Shown: positions 1-8,181 of the stretch, piece by piece
Numbering within the stretch: the stretch's first letter is position 1
How the letters are laid out: each line of letters starts with the position of its first letter
Source: Thermocaproicibacter sp002410755
GTDB taxonomy: Bacteria; Bacillota; Clostridia; Oscillospirales; Acutalibacteraceae
Direction of reading: 5' to 3'
Assembly (NCBI GenBank): GCA_036839715.1
Contig: DAITDU010000016.1
Span: 1 to 33,223 of the forward strand
DNA: 33,223 bases
The notes under the pieces: generated by a model
Database searches by the model: none
What the model saw: the letters and a program-made list of their open reading frames with translations, nothing else
What the model was told of the DNA's origin: nothing
Program-made: the position numbers and the translations under genes

Positions 1-51
1 ATGCGGCTGTTAACCGCAGGGTCGTTGGTTCGAGCCCAACACGGGGAGCCA
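1..51 (+). tRNA. tRNA-Asn (GTT), 3' part
   Basis: The window opens inside a tRNA. The anticodon stem GCGG/CCGC closes the loop CTGTTAA with anticodon GTT, which reads Asn codons. The T stem GTTGG/CCAAC encloses TTCGAGC, and the 3' end is discriminator G followed by encoded CCA. The acceptor 5' strand and D arm lie outside the window. Confidence 0.93.
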
Positions 52-91
52 AAAAGAAGAGGAACCGTTTTAGACGGTTCCTCTTCTTTTT
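51..91 (+). terminator. Rho-independent terminator, probably bidirectional
   Basis: An 18-bp perfect stem with a TTTAG loop begins at the last base of the tRNA. The 3' arm ends in a T run and the 5' arm begins with an A run. It can therefore stop the tRNA transcript on the plus strand and the convergent GNAT transcript on the minus strand. Confidence 0.9.
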
Positions 92-245
92 GGCTATTTT
101 AATGAGTCGTATAAATATTGCCCTGTATCAATAGTCGGGGTAACCCCCTAAAATAGAAGCAGTAAGGAGTAGCGTTAATGTCGATATGTGAAAAAGTATA
201 CTAACCGCTTTTTTCTAGCAGAAAGACCGGTGCGGACTGTCTGTT

Positions 246-977
246 TTATGAAATTGGGGCATTCCCTTTGCTGTGAAGCCAGTAAATTTTTTCTTCTGCG
301 ATTTTAAAGCCAAGTTTCCGGTGAAGCGAAAAAGAAGAAACATTACTCTGTACGATTTGCGCGAACGGCGTGATTCCCTTTGCAATTAGCCGATTAGCAA
401 GAAACGTTTCCAAGGCACTGGCTATTCCCATTCGACGATATTCCGGTAGAACAACCAGGAGGCCCATGGATCCTTCACTATGTGTCCCGATAAAACCGGC
501 TGGCTTACCCTTAACAAAACTGCCAAAGAAATCACCGGTTCTGAGACGCTCCTGTATGTAATCCGCATTGTCAATCGTTTTATAGTGCTGCATGACAAAA
601 GGCAGCCAACTTTCATCAAGCTGCCGGATTTCAGCCGGAGAGGTTGCAGGTGGAAGAAAACCCTCCTGTAGCCATGCGGCCTGACGGCATGCGACAAAAA
701 CCGACAAGCCAAGGCTTTCCGCTGCGTCCCTGCAACAGTCTCTGTGAACTTCAAGCTGCGCCGGAACATTTGCAAGGCACCTAAGCAGTTGCTTTGCAGA
801 TTTCTGAGAATCGGCACTTAGCATCAGCGTTCCTGGTGCACTGAGCAGGACACCTTCCCCATTTTCCTGCAAGATTCTACCGGTTCCGCGGGAAAGATTT
901 ACAAGCATATCGGTATGCAGCAGGGGAGAGCGATTTAGGTACTGCACTGCGTTCCGCTGTAACTCTGTTTCTGTCAT
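246..977 (-). CDS. GNAT family N-acetyltransferase
   Basis: This 243-aa protein has a C-terminal GNAT fold, about residues 115-240. The acetyl-CoA-binding motif A is visible as PEYRRMGIASAL near residues 178-189 (R/QxxGxA pattern), and the following Asn/Ser-rich strand and LHRKLGF fit motif B. The first 110 residues match nothing I can name; many two-part GNATs have such a lead domain. Its ATG overlaps the stop of the upstream glycosyltransferase in an ATGA arrangement, so the two are probably translationally coupled. The context suggests acetylation of a sugar or small molecule in the surface-glycan locus, but the substrate is not evident and a general amine acetyltransferase is equally possible. 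Confidence 0.85.
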   Translation of the reverse strand: MTETELQRNAVQYLNRSPLLHTDMLVNLSRGTGRILQENGEGVLLSAPGTLMLSADSQKSAKQLLRCLANVPAQLEVHRDCCRDAAESLGLSVFVACRQAAWLQEGFLPPATSPAEIRQLDESWLPFVMQHYKTIDNADYIQERLRTGDFFGSFVKGKPAGFIGTHSEGSMGLLVVLPEYRRMGIASALETFLANRLIAKGITPFAQIVQSNVSSFSLHRKLGFKIAEEKIYWLHSKGNAPIS

Positions 978-2221
978 TGTTTTCCGTGCGGCATCCGGAA
1001 CACCTCCAAAAATTTATCCGCCAAAACGCAATACTCATTGTGCAAAAGAATATATGCTTTTCCACGGGCTCCCATTGCCTTCCGTTCCTCCGGTGACATC
1101 TGAGCCAGTGCTTCGGCCGCACTGGCGATTGCACCGCTGTCCTCCGGCGTAATGGAAATACCGCACTGGGCTTCAGCTACCAGATCGTTCGGCGCGTCGA
1201 TTGCAAAAATAACCGGTTTCCCAGCCATCATGTAGTCCATCAGTTTGTTTGGGCTGACTCCGAACTGGAACAGAGGCTGGCGTTGCAGGCCGATATACAG
1301 GGCATCAAATTGACTCAAGAGTTCTGGCACCTGGCCGCGCCTGACAGGGGAGAGAAATTCGACGATACCATCAAGCTTCCTGCTGTGTGCTTTTTGAATC
1401 AGCCGTTCACGCTCCGGCCCCGGGCCGACGGAAATAAGCTTGATCTTATTCCCGCGCAGTTTTTCCCCGGCTTCCACGTAGCTATCCAGTGCATTGGCAA
1501 TGCCATGTGCCCCAGTATAGCCAATGAGAAAATATCCTTCATTATGATATTGCATCAATTTATCGAAATAGACGGGTGGATTATGGAATGGCTTTTCCCA
1601 TTCAGTCTTGTCAATTCCATTTGGAATATAAATAAACTTTTCAGGTTTCATGCCGTGCTTAATCATGTGCTCTTTTGCGAACGGCAGGAGGGAAACAACA
1701 TAGTCGCTGTACCGGTAGCAGTCATTTTCTGCTTTCTGCATCACACGGATATAAGGATGCTTTGGGCTCATGCCGCCAAGTTCAATCGGGCTGAGTGGCC
1801 AAAGATCATGCACTTCATAAATCAGCATGGCACCGTATTTTTCTGCCAGTCTCCGTGCGGGGTAGATATCCAGCGGGTAGGTGGAAGAGGCAATCACGGC
1901 GTCCGGTTTTCCCTTTGCGGCAATCTGCGGGGCATATTTCCGCAATCCGTGCAGAAAAGAAAGCATATTCCGGATGCGTCCCACGTTGTTACCATGATAT
2001 TTATTTCCAGCAATCCAAAAATAGCGAATACCATCAATATCCTGTTCACTGAATTTTTTTCCCGCCAAATCTGGATTCTTTGTGCGAAGGTGGGAAAAGG
2101 AACTAGCAACTATCGTAACCCGGTTGCCTTTTTTCACCCAGTGCTTTGCCATCTCATATGGGCGGAATTCCATGCCATGCTGTGCAGAGCCTGCATAGTG
2201 GTTAATATAAATGATGTTCAT
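974..2221 (-). CDS. GT4 glycosyltransferase (WbuB-like)
   Basis: This is a GT-B fold glycosyltransferase of 415 aa from the chosen ATG. The longer open frame begins 21 codons earlier, but the protein starting MNIIYINHYAG has a GAGG ribosome site 8 nt upstream and begins like the family. The N-terminal domain carries HGMEFRPYEMAKHW and the EVHDLWPLSPIE segment. The C-terminal donor domain carries GVSPNKLMDYMMAGKPV, the sugar-nucleotide site of GT4 enzymes. Such enzymes transfer N-acetylated deoxysugars to undecaprenyl-linked intermediates at the inner membrane face. The gene overlaps the upstream epimerase gene by 20 nt and the downstream GNAT by ATGA, which suggests that the sugar made by this locus is its donor. 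The actual donor and acceptor are not shown by the sequence. Confidence 0.88.
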   Translation of the reverse strand: MNIIYINHYAGSAQHGMEFRPYEMAKHWVKKGNRVTIVASSFSHLRTKNPDLAGKKFSEQDIDGIRYFWIAGNKYHGNNVGRIRNMLSFLHGLRKYAPQIAAKGKPDAVIASSTYPLDIYPARRLAEKYGAMLIYEVHDLWPLSPIELGGMSPKHPYIRVMQKAENDCYRYSDYVVSLLPFAKEHMIKHGMKPEKFIYIPNGIDKTEWEKPFHNPPVYFDKLMQYHNEGYFLIGYTGAHGIANALDSYVEAGEKLRGNKIKLISVGPGPERERLIQKAHSRKLDGIVEFLSPVRRGQVPELLSQFDALYIGLQRQPLFQFGVSPNKLMDYMMAGKPVIFAIDAPNDLVAEAQCGISITPEDSGAIASAAEALAQMSPEERKAMGARGKAYILLHNEYCVLADKFLEVFRMPHGKQ

Positions 2222-3308
2222 TTTTTTGCGCCTCGTTCCGGGTAAGCAGTGCTGCAATCCGCTCAGAAGCATGTCCATCCCCAAACGGCCTGCGGGAGCG
2301 TGCAGCAGGATTAGGAGTGGTCTCCATTGCCTTACGGTAGATGTCTTCTGTTTTCAGGGAAGAAAGGATGTTCCAGCCGCCTGCAAGTGTCTCAACCCAC
2401 TCCGTTTCACTGCGCAGTGTAATGCAGGGAATCCCCATAATCCATGCTTCTTTTTGAAGTCCGCCGGAGTCAGTGAGAACTTGAAGGGCACCATTTGTCA
2501 ATAGGAGCATTTCAAGGTAGCCAACCGGTTCAATCAGTCTGATATTCCGATAACCGCGTTCGGCAAGGGCTTGCTGTGCCAAGGGGCGTGTGCGTGGATG
2601 AATTGGAAGCACAACGGGTCCCGGAAGTTTTTCAAAGGCATCAAAAATCTGTTCTATTACGGGAAGGCCGCCTTCTGTCGTTTCGGCACGGTGTAAAGTT
2701 GCCAGCCGGTAATGTTTTGGGCAGATGCCGAGATATCCGTAAATAGCTGCTTTTTTCGGATTTGATTTTGCAAGCTTCAGAAAGTGCAGCACAGCGTCAA
2801 GCATCACGTCCCCTGTAACTGTGACGCCTTTCGTAACTGCTTCCTTTGCAAGATTTTCTGCTGCGGTTTTTGTCGGGCAGAACAGCCACGTTGAGATATG
2901 GTCAGTCAGGACACGGTTCTGTTCTTCCGGCATCCGCATGTTATAGGAGCGGAGGCCGGCTTCCACATGTGCGACCGGAATGTGCAGTTTGGAAGCTGCA
3001 AGGGCTCCGGCAAGCGTAGAGTTTGTATCGCCGTAGACCATCAACACATCCGGTTTTTCTTTAAAAATCACCTGCTCAATTTTAATCAGCATCTCACCGG
3101 TCTGCCATCCATGTGTACCGGAGCCTACACCGAGTTGATAGGCCGGTTTGGGGATGTTCAGTTCTTCAAAAAATACAGCTGACATGTTTTGGTCATAATG
3201 CTGGCCTGTGTGGACAATAACCTCGTCACAGAGGCCGTCAAGCGCACGTGAAACAACAGCGGCCTTGATAAACTGGGGACGTGCACCGACAACTGTCAAA
3301 ATCTTCAT
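2202..3308 (-). CDS. wbpI: UDP-N-acetylglucosamine 2-epimerase family, WbpI-like
   Basis: This 368-aa non-hydrolysing UDP-sugar 2-epimerase begins MKILTVVGARPQFIKA and has GQHYD, VYGDTNSTLAGALAA, HVEAGLRS, MPEEQNR, LHRAETT, HPRT and LTDSGGLQKEA, all family hallmarks. The N-terminal wording (KPxYQLxxxxGTHGxxTG) resembles Pseudomonas WbpI, which converts UDP-2,3-diacetamido-2,3-dideoxyglucuronate to the manno epimer. General WecB/MnaA enzymes act on UDP-GlcNAc instead. The four other enzymes of the WbpI pathway are adjacent, so I prefer WbpI; assigning MnaA from this gene alone would also be reasonable. Only 1 nt separates its ATG from the stop of the WbpB-like gene, and its own ribosome site is weak, so coupling is likely. 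Confidence 0.88.
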   Translation of the reverse strand: MKILTVVGARPQFIKAAVVSRALDGLCDEVIVHTGQHYDQNMSAVFFEELNIPKPAYQLGVGSGTHGWQTGEMLIKIEQVIFKEKPDVLMVYGDTNSTLAGALAASKLHIPVAHVEAGLRSYNMRMPEEQNRVLTDHISTWLFCPTKTAAENLAKEAVTKGVTVTGDVMLDAVLHFLKLAKSNPKKAAIYGYLGICPKHYRLATLHRAETTEGGLPVIEQIFDAFEKLPGPVVLPIHPRTRPLAQQALAERGYRNIRLIEPVGYLEMLLLTNGALQVLTDSGGLQKEAWIMGIPCITLRSETEWVETLAGGWNILSSLKTEDIYRKAMETTPNPAARSRRPFGDGHASERIAALLTRNEAQKNEHHLY

Positions 3309-3309
3309 G

Positions 3310-4407
3310 TTATTTCACTTTCACGTCGTTCTGCGTCATTTCCGTGGTGGAAAATTCCAAACCATCGTATTTGGCAGGCAAGCCGGTCTTTTGGGATTTA
3401 TATGCTGCAAGAACAATTTTGAGGCCCTTAATGCCTTCCGTTCCGCTTACAAGCGGCTCGGTGTGTGTGTTAACAGCCGTGATAAAATTGTGGTACAGGG
3501 CATTGTGCCCGCTGCCGTAAACATCCTTTGGGTCAGTCCCTGCAAGCTTTGCAACTTCTGTGTCCTGCGGGGCGGGAGAGGCAAAGTCCCAGGTTTCCAC
3601 ATGGTTGACCGCCAACCCGCCAATAACGGCAGTTCCGGTTGCTCCGGACACAGAGAGTGTTTCCTCAAGGTTTTTCGGGTAAATGCAGGCTGTGCCTTCC
3701 ACAGTCCCAACAGCACCATTTTTAAAGCGGATGAGGATTGCTCCGAAATCTTCCGCTTCAATATCGCGAAGATAGTTGCCAGTCATTGCCATGACCGTGT
3801 CCGGCTCACCACCAAGTGACCACTGCAGCAGATCAATTCCATGAATACACTGGTTCATCAGGGTACCACCGTCCTGTGCCCAGGTTCCACGCCATGGGGC
3901 TTGCTGATAGTAGGGCATCGTGCGGTTCCAGAGGATCCGTGCAGAACCACTGATGAGCTTTCCGAATCGTCCGTTTTCCAGTGCCATATGAAGTTGCTGC
4001 ACCGGTGCATTGAAACGGTTCTGGTGGCAGACGCCGAGAGTGATTCCTTTTGCCTTTGCTTCCGAAATCATCTCTTCCGCGTCTTTAGTAGAAAGGGCCA
4101 TTGGCTTTTCAACGAGCGTGTGTTTTCCGGAACGGATGCAGTCGAGGGCGATATGGGCATGGTAACCGCTTTCCGTTGCAACAGAGCAGCAGTCAACTTC
4201 AGCTTCTTTTAGCATTTTATGATAGTCTGCAAAAACGGCAGGTCTTTTGCCTGTTGCAACAAGGCAATCTTCTGCTTTTTTCTCAGCGCGCTCTGTAACT
4301 GGATCGCAAACTGCTGCAAGTTCCATGATGTCCCGGTTTGCCACAGCAGCGGCAATATGATTTTTAGAAATCCGTCCGCAACCAATCAGGCCAAAACGCA
4401 GTTTCAT
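3310..4407 (-). CDS. wbpB: Gfo/Idh/MocA oxidoreductase, WbpB-like UDP-sugar 3-dehydrogenase
   Basis: This 365-aa protein has an N-terminal Rossmann motif GLIGCGRISKNH (residues 6-17), the EKPMALS motif (E100-K101-P102) of Gfo/Idh/MocA enzymes, and a C-terminal domain with RGTWAQDGGTLMNQCIHGIDLLQW. That last segment is characteristic of WbpB/WlbA proteins, which use NAD+ to oxidise C3 of UDP-N-acetylglucosaminuronic acid. The ketone is then aminated by WbpE. An AAAGGAG ribosome site lies 13 nt before the ATG, a rather long spacing. A strong minus-strand terminator upstream at 4500-4534 separates it from wbpA, so it should start a second transcription unit of wbpB-wbpI-GT4-GNAT. I could not find a convincing promoter in the 90-bp gap. 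Confidence 0.87.
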   Translation of the reverse strand: MKLRFGLIGCGRISKNHIAAAVANRDIMELAAVCDPVTERAEKKAEDCLVATGKRPAVFADYHKMLKEAEVDCCSVATESGYHAHIALDCIRSGKHTLVEKPMALSTKDAEEMISEAKAKGITLGVCHQNRFNAPVQQLHMALENGRFGKLISGSARILWNRTMPYYQQAPWRGTWAQDGGTLMNQCIHGIDLLQWSLGGEPDTVMAMTGNYLRDIEAEDFGAILIRFKNGAVGTVEGTACIYPKNLEETLSVSGATGTAVIGGLAVNHVETWDFASPAPQDTEVAKLAGTDPKDVYGSGHNALYHNFITAVNTHTEPLVSGTEGIKGLKIVLAAYKSQKTGLPAKYDGLEFSTTEMTQNDVKVK

Positions 4408-4499
4408 AATGAATTCTGTGCTCCTTTTTAGTTATAATGTCGTAGTAGCTATATATTTAGAAACTTTTTAGTAATCATACGGGAAACTGGTATCTGCTT

Positions 4500-4534
4500 A
4501 AAAAATCCCCCGCTCTCTTAAAGAAAACGGGGGA
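4500..4534 (-). terminator. Terminator downstream of the wbpA-like gene
   Basis: On the minus strand TCCCCCG and CGGGGGA form a 7-bp GC stem around a 15-nt loop, followed by a run of six T/U. It lies about 20 bp after the wbpA stop, so most readthrough into the wbpB unit should stop here. Confidence 0.88.
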
Positions 4535-4552
4535 CTGCATCTGACACCGCTA

Positions 4553-5872
4553 TTACAGAAGCTCAATGTTGGAGCGGTCCTTTACGTCTTTTAATGCGTT
4601 GCGGGTGTCAAAAATCTCCTGCGAGAGCTTTGCTATTTTTTGATAGTCAAAGCAGGAGTGGGCCGTGCAGAGAATGGTAATGTCCGCTTCGCGAAGCATC
4701 TCATCCGTCAGCTCTTTTGCTCCGGTATGCACCTTGCCTTTGTAACGGTATTCTGGGATATAGGGGTCATAATAGACCGTATTAGCCCCGTCTTTGATTA
4801 AAAGGTCAATTACGTTCAGGGCAGGGCTTTCCCGGTAGTCATCAATATCAGCCTTATAGGCAACGCCGAGCACCAAGACTTTAGACCCATTCATGGATTT
4901 TTTATCCCGGTTCAGGACATTTGCAGCACGCTGAGTCACATATTCCGGCATCCCGGTATTGATTTCACCGGAAGTTTCAATCAGACGGGTGTGGTAGTTA
5001 TACTCCTTTGCCTTCCATGAAAGGTAAAAGGGATCAAGTGGGATGCAGTGGCCTCCAAGGCCAGGTCCGGGATAAAAGGCCTGAAAGCCATAAGGCTTTG
5101 TCTTCGCCGCTTCGATGACTTCCCAGACATTGATGCCCATGCGGTGGCAAATGATAGCCATTTCGTTTGCAAGGCCGATATTGATATTGCGGTAAGTGTT
5201 TTCCAGCAGCTTTTCCATTTCGGCTACAGCAGGGGAAGAGACCTCATAGACACCGCCTGCAAGGACACTGCGGTAAAGGGTAGCTGCAACTTCGGTGGAA
5301 TCCTTCCCAATGCCTCCGACAACTTTCGGCGTATTTTTTGTTTTGTACTGCTTATTGCCGGGGTCTACACGTTCCGGTGAAAATGCAAGGTAAAAGTCCC
5401 TGCCGCATTTAAGGCCGCTTTTTTCCAGAATCGGTTTTAGAAGTTCCTCCGTAGTCCCTGGGTAGGTGGTAGATTCCAGAATAATGACCATCCCGGGATG
5501 AACATACTGCGCTACAGATTCCGTGGAACCCTTTACATAGCTGATATCAGGCTGCTGATATTTATCAAGCGGCGTTGGCACGCAGATTGCAACAGCATCA
5601 ATATCCTGAATGAACGAGTAGTCCGATGTGGCGGAAAGCTTGCCGCTTTCTACAACCTTTTTCAGGGTATCGCCGACAATATCGCCAATGTAATTTTTCC
5701 CGGCATTTACAGCATTGACTTTTTGGGACTGTACGTCGAAACCAATGGTGCGAAAGCCGGCCTTTGCAAATTCAACGGCGAGCGGAAGCCCCACATAACC
5801 GAGTCCAACGATCCCAATAACAGCTGTTTTGTTTTTAATTTTTTTTAGAAGTCCTGATTTGATGTCCGGCAT
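4553..5872 (-). CDS. wbpA: UDP-N-acetyl-D-glucosamine 6-dehydrogenase (WbpA/WecC-type)
   Basis: This 439-aa nucleotide-sugar dehydrogenase has the NAD-binding GLGYVG (23-28), the central domain with ESTTYPGTTEE and FSPERVDPGN, and the catalytic cysteine C276 in GGHCIPLDP. The C-terminal UDP-binding domain carries VLVLGVAYKADIDDYRESPA. It oxidises the C6 hydroxyl of UDP-GlcNAc (or UDP-ManNAc in WecC) to the uronic acid with two NAD+. In this locus UDP-GlcNAc is the expected substrate, giving the WbpB substrate. A GGAGG site lies just upstream of the ATG. The gene follows the WbpD-like gene after 135 bp, and no separate promoter was convincing in that gap. Confidence 0.92.
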   Translation of the reverse strand: MPDIKSGLLKKIKNKTAVIGIVGLGYVGLPLAVEFAKAGFRTIGFDVQSQKVNAVNAGKNYIGDIVGDTLKKVVESGKLSATSDYSFIQDIDAVAICVPTPLDKYQQPDISYVKGSTESVAQYVHPGMVIILESTTYPGTTEELLKPILEKSGLKCGRDFYLAFSPERVDPGNKQYKTKNTPKVVGGIGKDSTEVAATLYRSVLAGGVYEVSSPAVAEMEKLLENTYRNINIGLANEMAIICHRMGINVWEVIEAAKTKPYGFQAFYPGPGLGGHCIPLDPFYLSWKAKEYNYHTRLIETSGEINTGMPEYVTQRAANVLNRDKKSMNGSKVLVLGVAYKADIDDYRESPALNVIDLLIKDGANTVYYDPYIPEYRYKGKVHTGAKELTDEMLREADITILCTAHSCFDYQKIAKLSQEIFDTRNALKDVKDRSNIELL

Positions 5873-6007
5873 AGCTGATCCTCCATCATTTTAGATTTTT
5901 CAGAATGGGACATAATATACCGTTAACATATAATATTAAAATTAGCCTGCTCTAATCTTTGCTTTCCATGCTGCACAATTAAAAAACGGGAAAACCAAAT
6001 ATATCTG

Positions 6008-6592
6008 TTATTTTTCCACTTTTTCTTTCAGGCCGTTTCCGCATGGAATATACTGCTTTCCGCATTTGGGGCAAATGAGGCTGTCCCCAAGTTTTGCGCC
6101 GCATTCACAGGCCCAGCCGCAGATTCGTGCGGGATTACCCATCACAATGGCATAATCCGGAACATCTTTTGTGACAACGCTGCCGGCTGCGACAAAAGCA
6201 TTCTTTCCAATCTTGTGCCCGCAGACGATGGTTGCATTTGCTCCGATGCTTGCACCTTCCCCGACGGGTGTACGCGAATAAAATCTGCTGCCGCGCTGGG
6301 GGTATCTGCAACGTGGGCGCTGCACATTGGTAAAGACCATGGAGGGGCCGCAGAAAACATAGTCACCAAGCTCGACACCTTCGTAGATGGAAACATTGTT
6401 CTGAATTTTACAGTAGTCTCCAATTTTAACGCCTGGTGCTACAAAAACATTTTGCCCGAGTGTGCAGCTTTCACCAATTACACAACCGGAGCCGATATGA
6501 CAGAAGTGCCAGATCTTTGTCCCGCTGCCAATCTTTGCTCCGCCGTCGACACATGCAGTCGGATGGACATAGTAACCGTTGCTTTTTTCCAT
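6008..6592 (-). CDS. wbpD: Left-handed beta-helix N-acetyltransferase, WbpD-like, with C-terminal zinc ribbon
   Basis: This 194-aa hexapeptide-repeat acyltransferase has repeated IGxxxxI/V steps from residues 15 to 145 and the family segments FTNVQRPRCRYP and YAIVMGNPARICGW. WbpD-type enzymes acetylate the 3-amino group of UDP-2-acetamido-3-amino-glucuronate with acetyl-CoA. The tail holds C162, C164, C174 and C177 in a CEC...CPKC pattern that looks like an intact zinc ribbon; from memory the Pseudomonas tail has lost some of these cysteines. An upstream in-frame ATG at 6619 would give 203 aa, but it lies only about 10 nt after a -10 box. The ATG at 6592, with AAGGGA upstream, is therefore the likelier start. 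Confidence 0.87.
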   Translation of the reverse strand: MEKSNGYYVHPTACVDGGAKIGSGTKIWHFCHIGSGCVIGESCTLGQNVFVAPGVKIGDYCKIQNNVSIYEGVELGDYVFCGPSMVFTNVQRPRCRYPQRGSRFYSRTPVGEGASIGANATIVCGHKIGKNAFVAAGSVVTKDVPDYAIVMGNPARICGWACECGAKLGDSLICPKCGKQYIPCGNGLKEKVEK

Positions 6593-6630
6593 TCTTTTGT
6601 TACCGTCCCTTATTTGCATTAGACCTTTTT

Positions 6631-6659
6631 ATTATATCCCGAAGAGATTACACAGTCAA
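6631..6659 (-). promoter_or_regulatory. Sigma-A promoter for the wbpD-wbpA unit
   Basis: On the minus strand TTGACT (6654-6659) and TATAAT (6631-6636) are separated by exactly 17 bp. Transcription would begin near 6624, inside or just before the first ATG of the open frame, which decides for the downstream start of the WbpD-like gene. Confidence 0.82.
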
Positions 6660-6691
6660 TCGGTGTGTTCCTGATTCCCATGGGCTTTTCG

Positions 6692-6720
6692 TTGACTTTG
6701 GGGAAGAAAGGCGCTATGAT
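6692..6720 (+). promoter_or_regulatory. Sigma-A promoter for the wbpE-like gene
   Basis: TTGACT (6692-6697) and TATGAT (6715-6720) with a 17-bp spacer point right, back to back with the wbpD promoter. The two -35 boxes are only about 32 bp apart. The leader of about 110 nt contains a small hairpin, GCCGCT/AGCGGC at 6750-6766. Confidence 0.75.
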
Positions 6721-6835
6721 ATCCGTTGAATCGGCGGAATATTTTCTGCGCCGCTTGCCGAGCGGCACCAAAACCTGAAAAAGGGGGCAGGATGATTTAC
6801 TGGCCGGTCCCCTGCTGAGAAAGGAAAAGAGATTC

Positions 6836-8014
6836 GTGAGTCAGTTTATAAAACGGGACAAGTTTATCCCATATAATCTTCCGGATATAACAGAGCGGGA
6901 AGTCAATGCAGTGGCTGATACATTACATTCACTCTGGATTGCCAAAGGCCCGCGCACTGTAGAATTCGAGCAGAAATTTGCCGGGCATGTTGGCGCAAAG
7001 CATGCTGTTGCCATGAATTCCTGCACTGCTGCACTTCATGTTGCGCTTCTTTCAGCTGGCATTGGCCCTGGTGATGAGGTTATCACAACGCCGATGACGT
7101 TTGCCTCTACGGCAAGCACCATCCTTCACACAGGGGCAACGCCTGTGTTTGCCGATATTGACTATCAAACAGGCTGTATTGATCCTGATGAAATTGAGAA
7201 AAAAATCACACCAAAGACTAGGGCAATCGTTCCGGTCCATTACAGTGGACAGGTCTGTGACCTTGACCGGATTTATCACATTGCCGATGAGCATGGCCTT
7301 TTTGTCTCAGAAGACGCGGCCCATGCACTGGAAAGCCGCTATAAGGGCCGACTGATAGGCTGCCACCCCAAAGGTACCGTAGAGTACAGCTTTTATGCTA
7401 CCAAGAACCTTACTACTGGGGAAGGCGGAATGCTGGTTACTGACAGTGACGAGATTGCTGCCCGCGCCCGGATTTGGGCCGGGCAGGGGATGAGCCGCAA
7501 TGCGTGGAACCGTTACGCAAAAGGAGGTTCCTGGCGGTATGACATCTGTGAGCCCGGGTTTAAGTATAATATGTTTGATATTCAGGCTGCGCTGGGCCTG
7601 GTGCAGCTTTCCCGCCTTGGGGAGATGCAGGCGCACCGTAAGAAAATTGCGGAAAAATACCAGCGTGAATTTGCAAAGATTGATGCTGTTGAACCGCCGT
7701 CTGTACCAGATTATGCCACCCATTCGTGGCACCTTTATGTGCTCCGTATCGTACCGGAGAACCTCACGATAGACCGCGACCGCTTTATTACGGAACTTAA
7801 TGAGCGGAATGTCGGAACGAGCGTCCATTTTATTCCGGTTACGAATATGAGCGCCTACACAAAGCGATTTGGCTTTCACAAGGGAGACTTCCCCAATACG
7901 GAAAAACATTTTGAACGGATTATTTCTCTGCCGCTTTATCCATCCATGACAGAGGAAGAAGCGGACTATGTTATTTCGGCTGTGCGTGACATTGTAGAGA
8001 AATACCATAAATAG
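6836..8014 (+). CDS. wbpE: DegT/DnrJ/EryC1 PLP aminotransferase, WbpE-like
   Basis: This 392-aa sugar aminotransferase has the fold-type I pattern: NSCTAALH near 61-68, SEDAAHAL with D160 contacting the pyridine nitrogen, and SFYATKNLTTGEGG with Schiff-base Lys K190. The family transfers an amino group from glutamate to a 3- or 4-keto UDP-sugar. In this locus the expected product is UDP-2-acetamido-3-amino-2,3-dideoxyglucuronate, substrate of the WbpD-like enzyme. The start is GTG with a purine-rich site (GAGAAAGGAAAAGAG) just upstream. It is the only pathway gene on the plus strand and has its own promoter and terminator. A 4-keto-sugar aminotransferase is the main alternative. Confidence 0.9.
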   Translation: MSQFIKRDKFIPYNLPDITEREVNAVADTLHSLWIAKGPRTVEFEQKFAGHVGAKHAVAMNSCTAALHVALLSAGIGPGDEVITTPMTFASTASTILHTGATPVFADIDYQTGCIDPDEIEKKITPKTRAIVPVHYSGQVCDLDRIYHIADEHGLFVSEDAAHALESRYKGRLIGCHPKGTVEYSFYATKNLTTGEGGMLVTDSDEIAARARIWAGQGMSRNAWNRYAKGGSWRYDICEPGFKYNMFDIQAALGLVQLSRLGEMQAHRKKIAEKYQREFAKIDAVEPPSVPDYATHSWHLYVLRIVPENLTIDRDRFITELNERNVGTSVHFIPVTNMSAYTKRFGFHKGDFPNTEKHFERIISLPLYPSMTEEEADYVISAVRDIVEKYHK

Positions 8015-8076
8015 CCATAAAATCAATCTGTAATTTCCATTTGGCCGGAAATTTCAAAACGGAATCGTTAATGCTG

Positions 8077-8117
8077 TAGCGGTATACAAAGAAAGTTTTG
8101 CATACCGCTATTTTTTT
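8077..8117 (+). terminator. Terminator of the wbpE-like gene
   Basis: TAGCGGTAT pairs with ATACCGCTA, with an inner CAAA/TTTG pairing, followed by seven T. It lies 60 bp after the stop codon. Confidence 0.9.
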
Positions 8118-8181
8118 AGACTTTCATGGAACTTTTATTTATAAAAGAGCTTGAAATCCTGTGTCGAACGCTTTAAAATAA

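Noticed and set aside
1283..2245. Plus-strand 320-aa open frame opposite the GT4 gene
   Set aside because: No domain features, cysteine/histidine-rich shadow composition and fully antisense to a convincing glycosyltransferase.
4408..4499. Promoter for the wbpB-like gene
   Set aside because: A TATAAC box is present on the minus strand but no acceptable -35 or extended -10 accompanies it.
7307..8026. Minus-strand 239-aa open frame opposite the aminotransferase
   Set aside because: Fully antisense to the WbpE-like gene, basic shadow-like composition, no ribosome site or recognisable motif.
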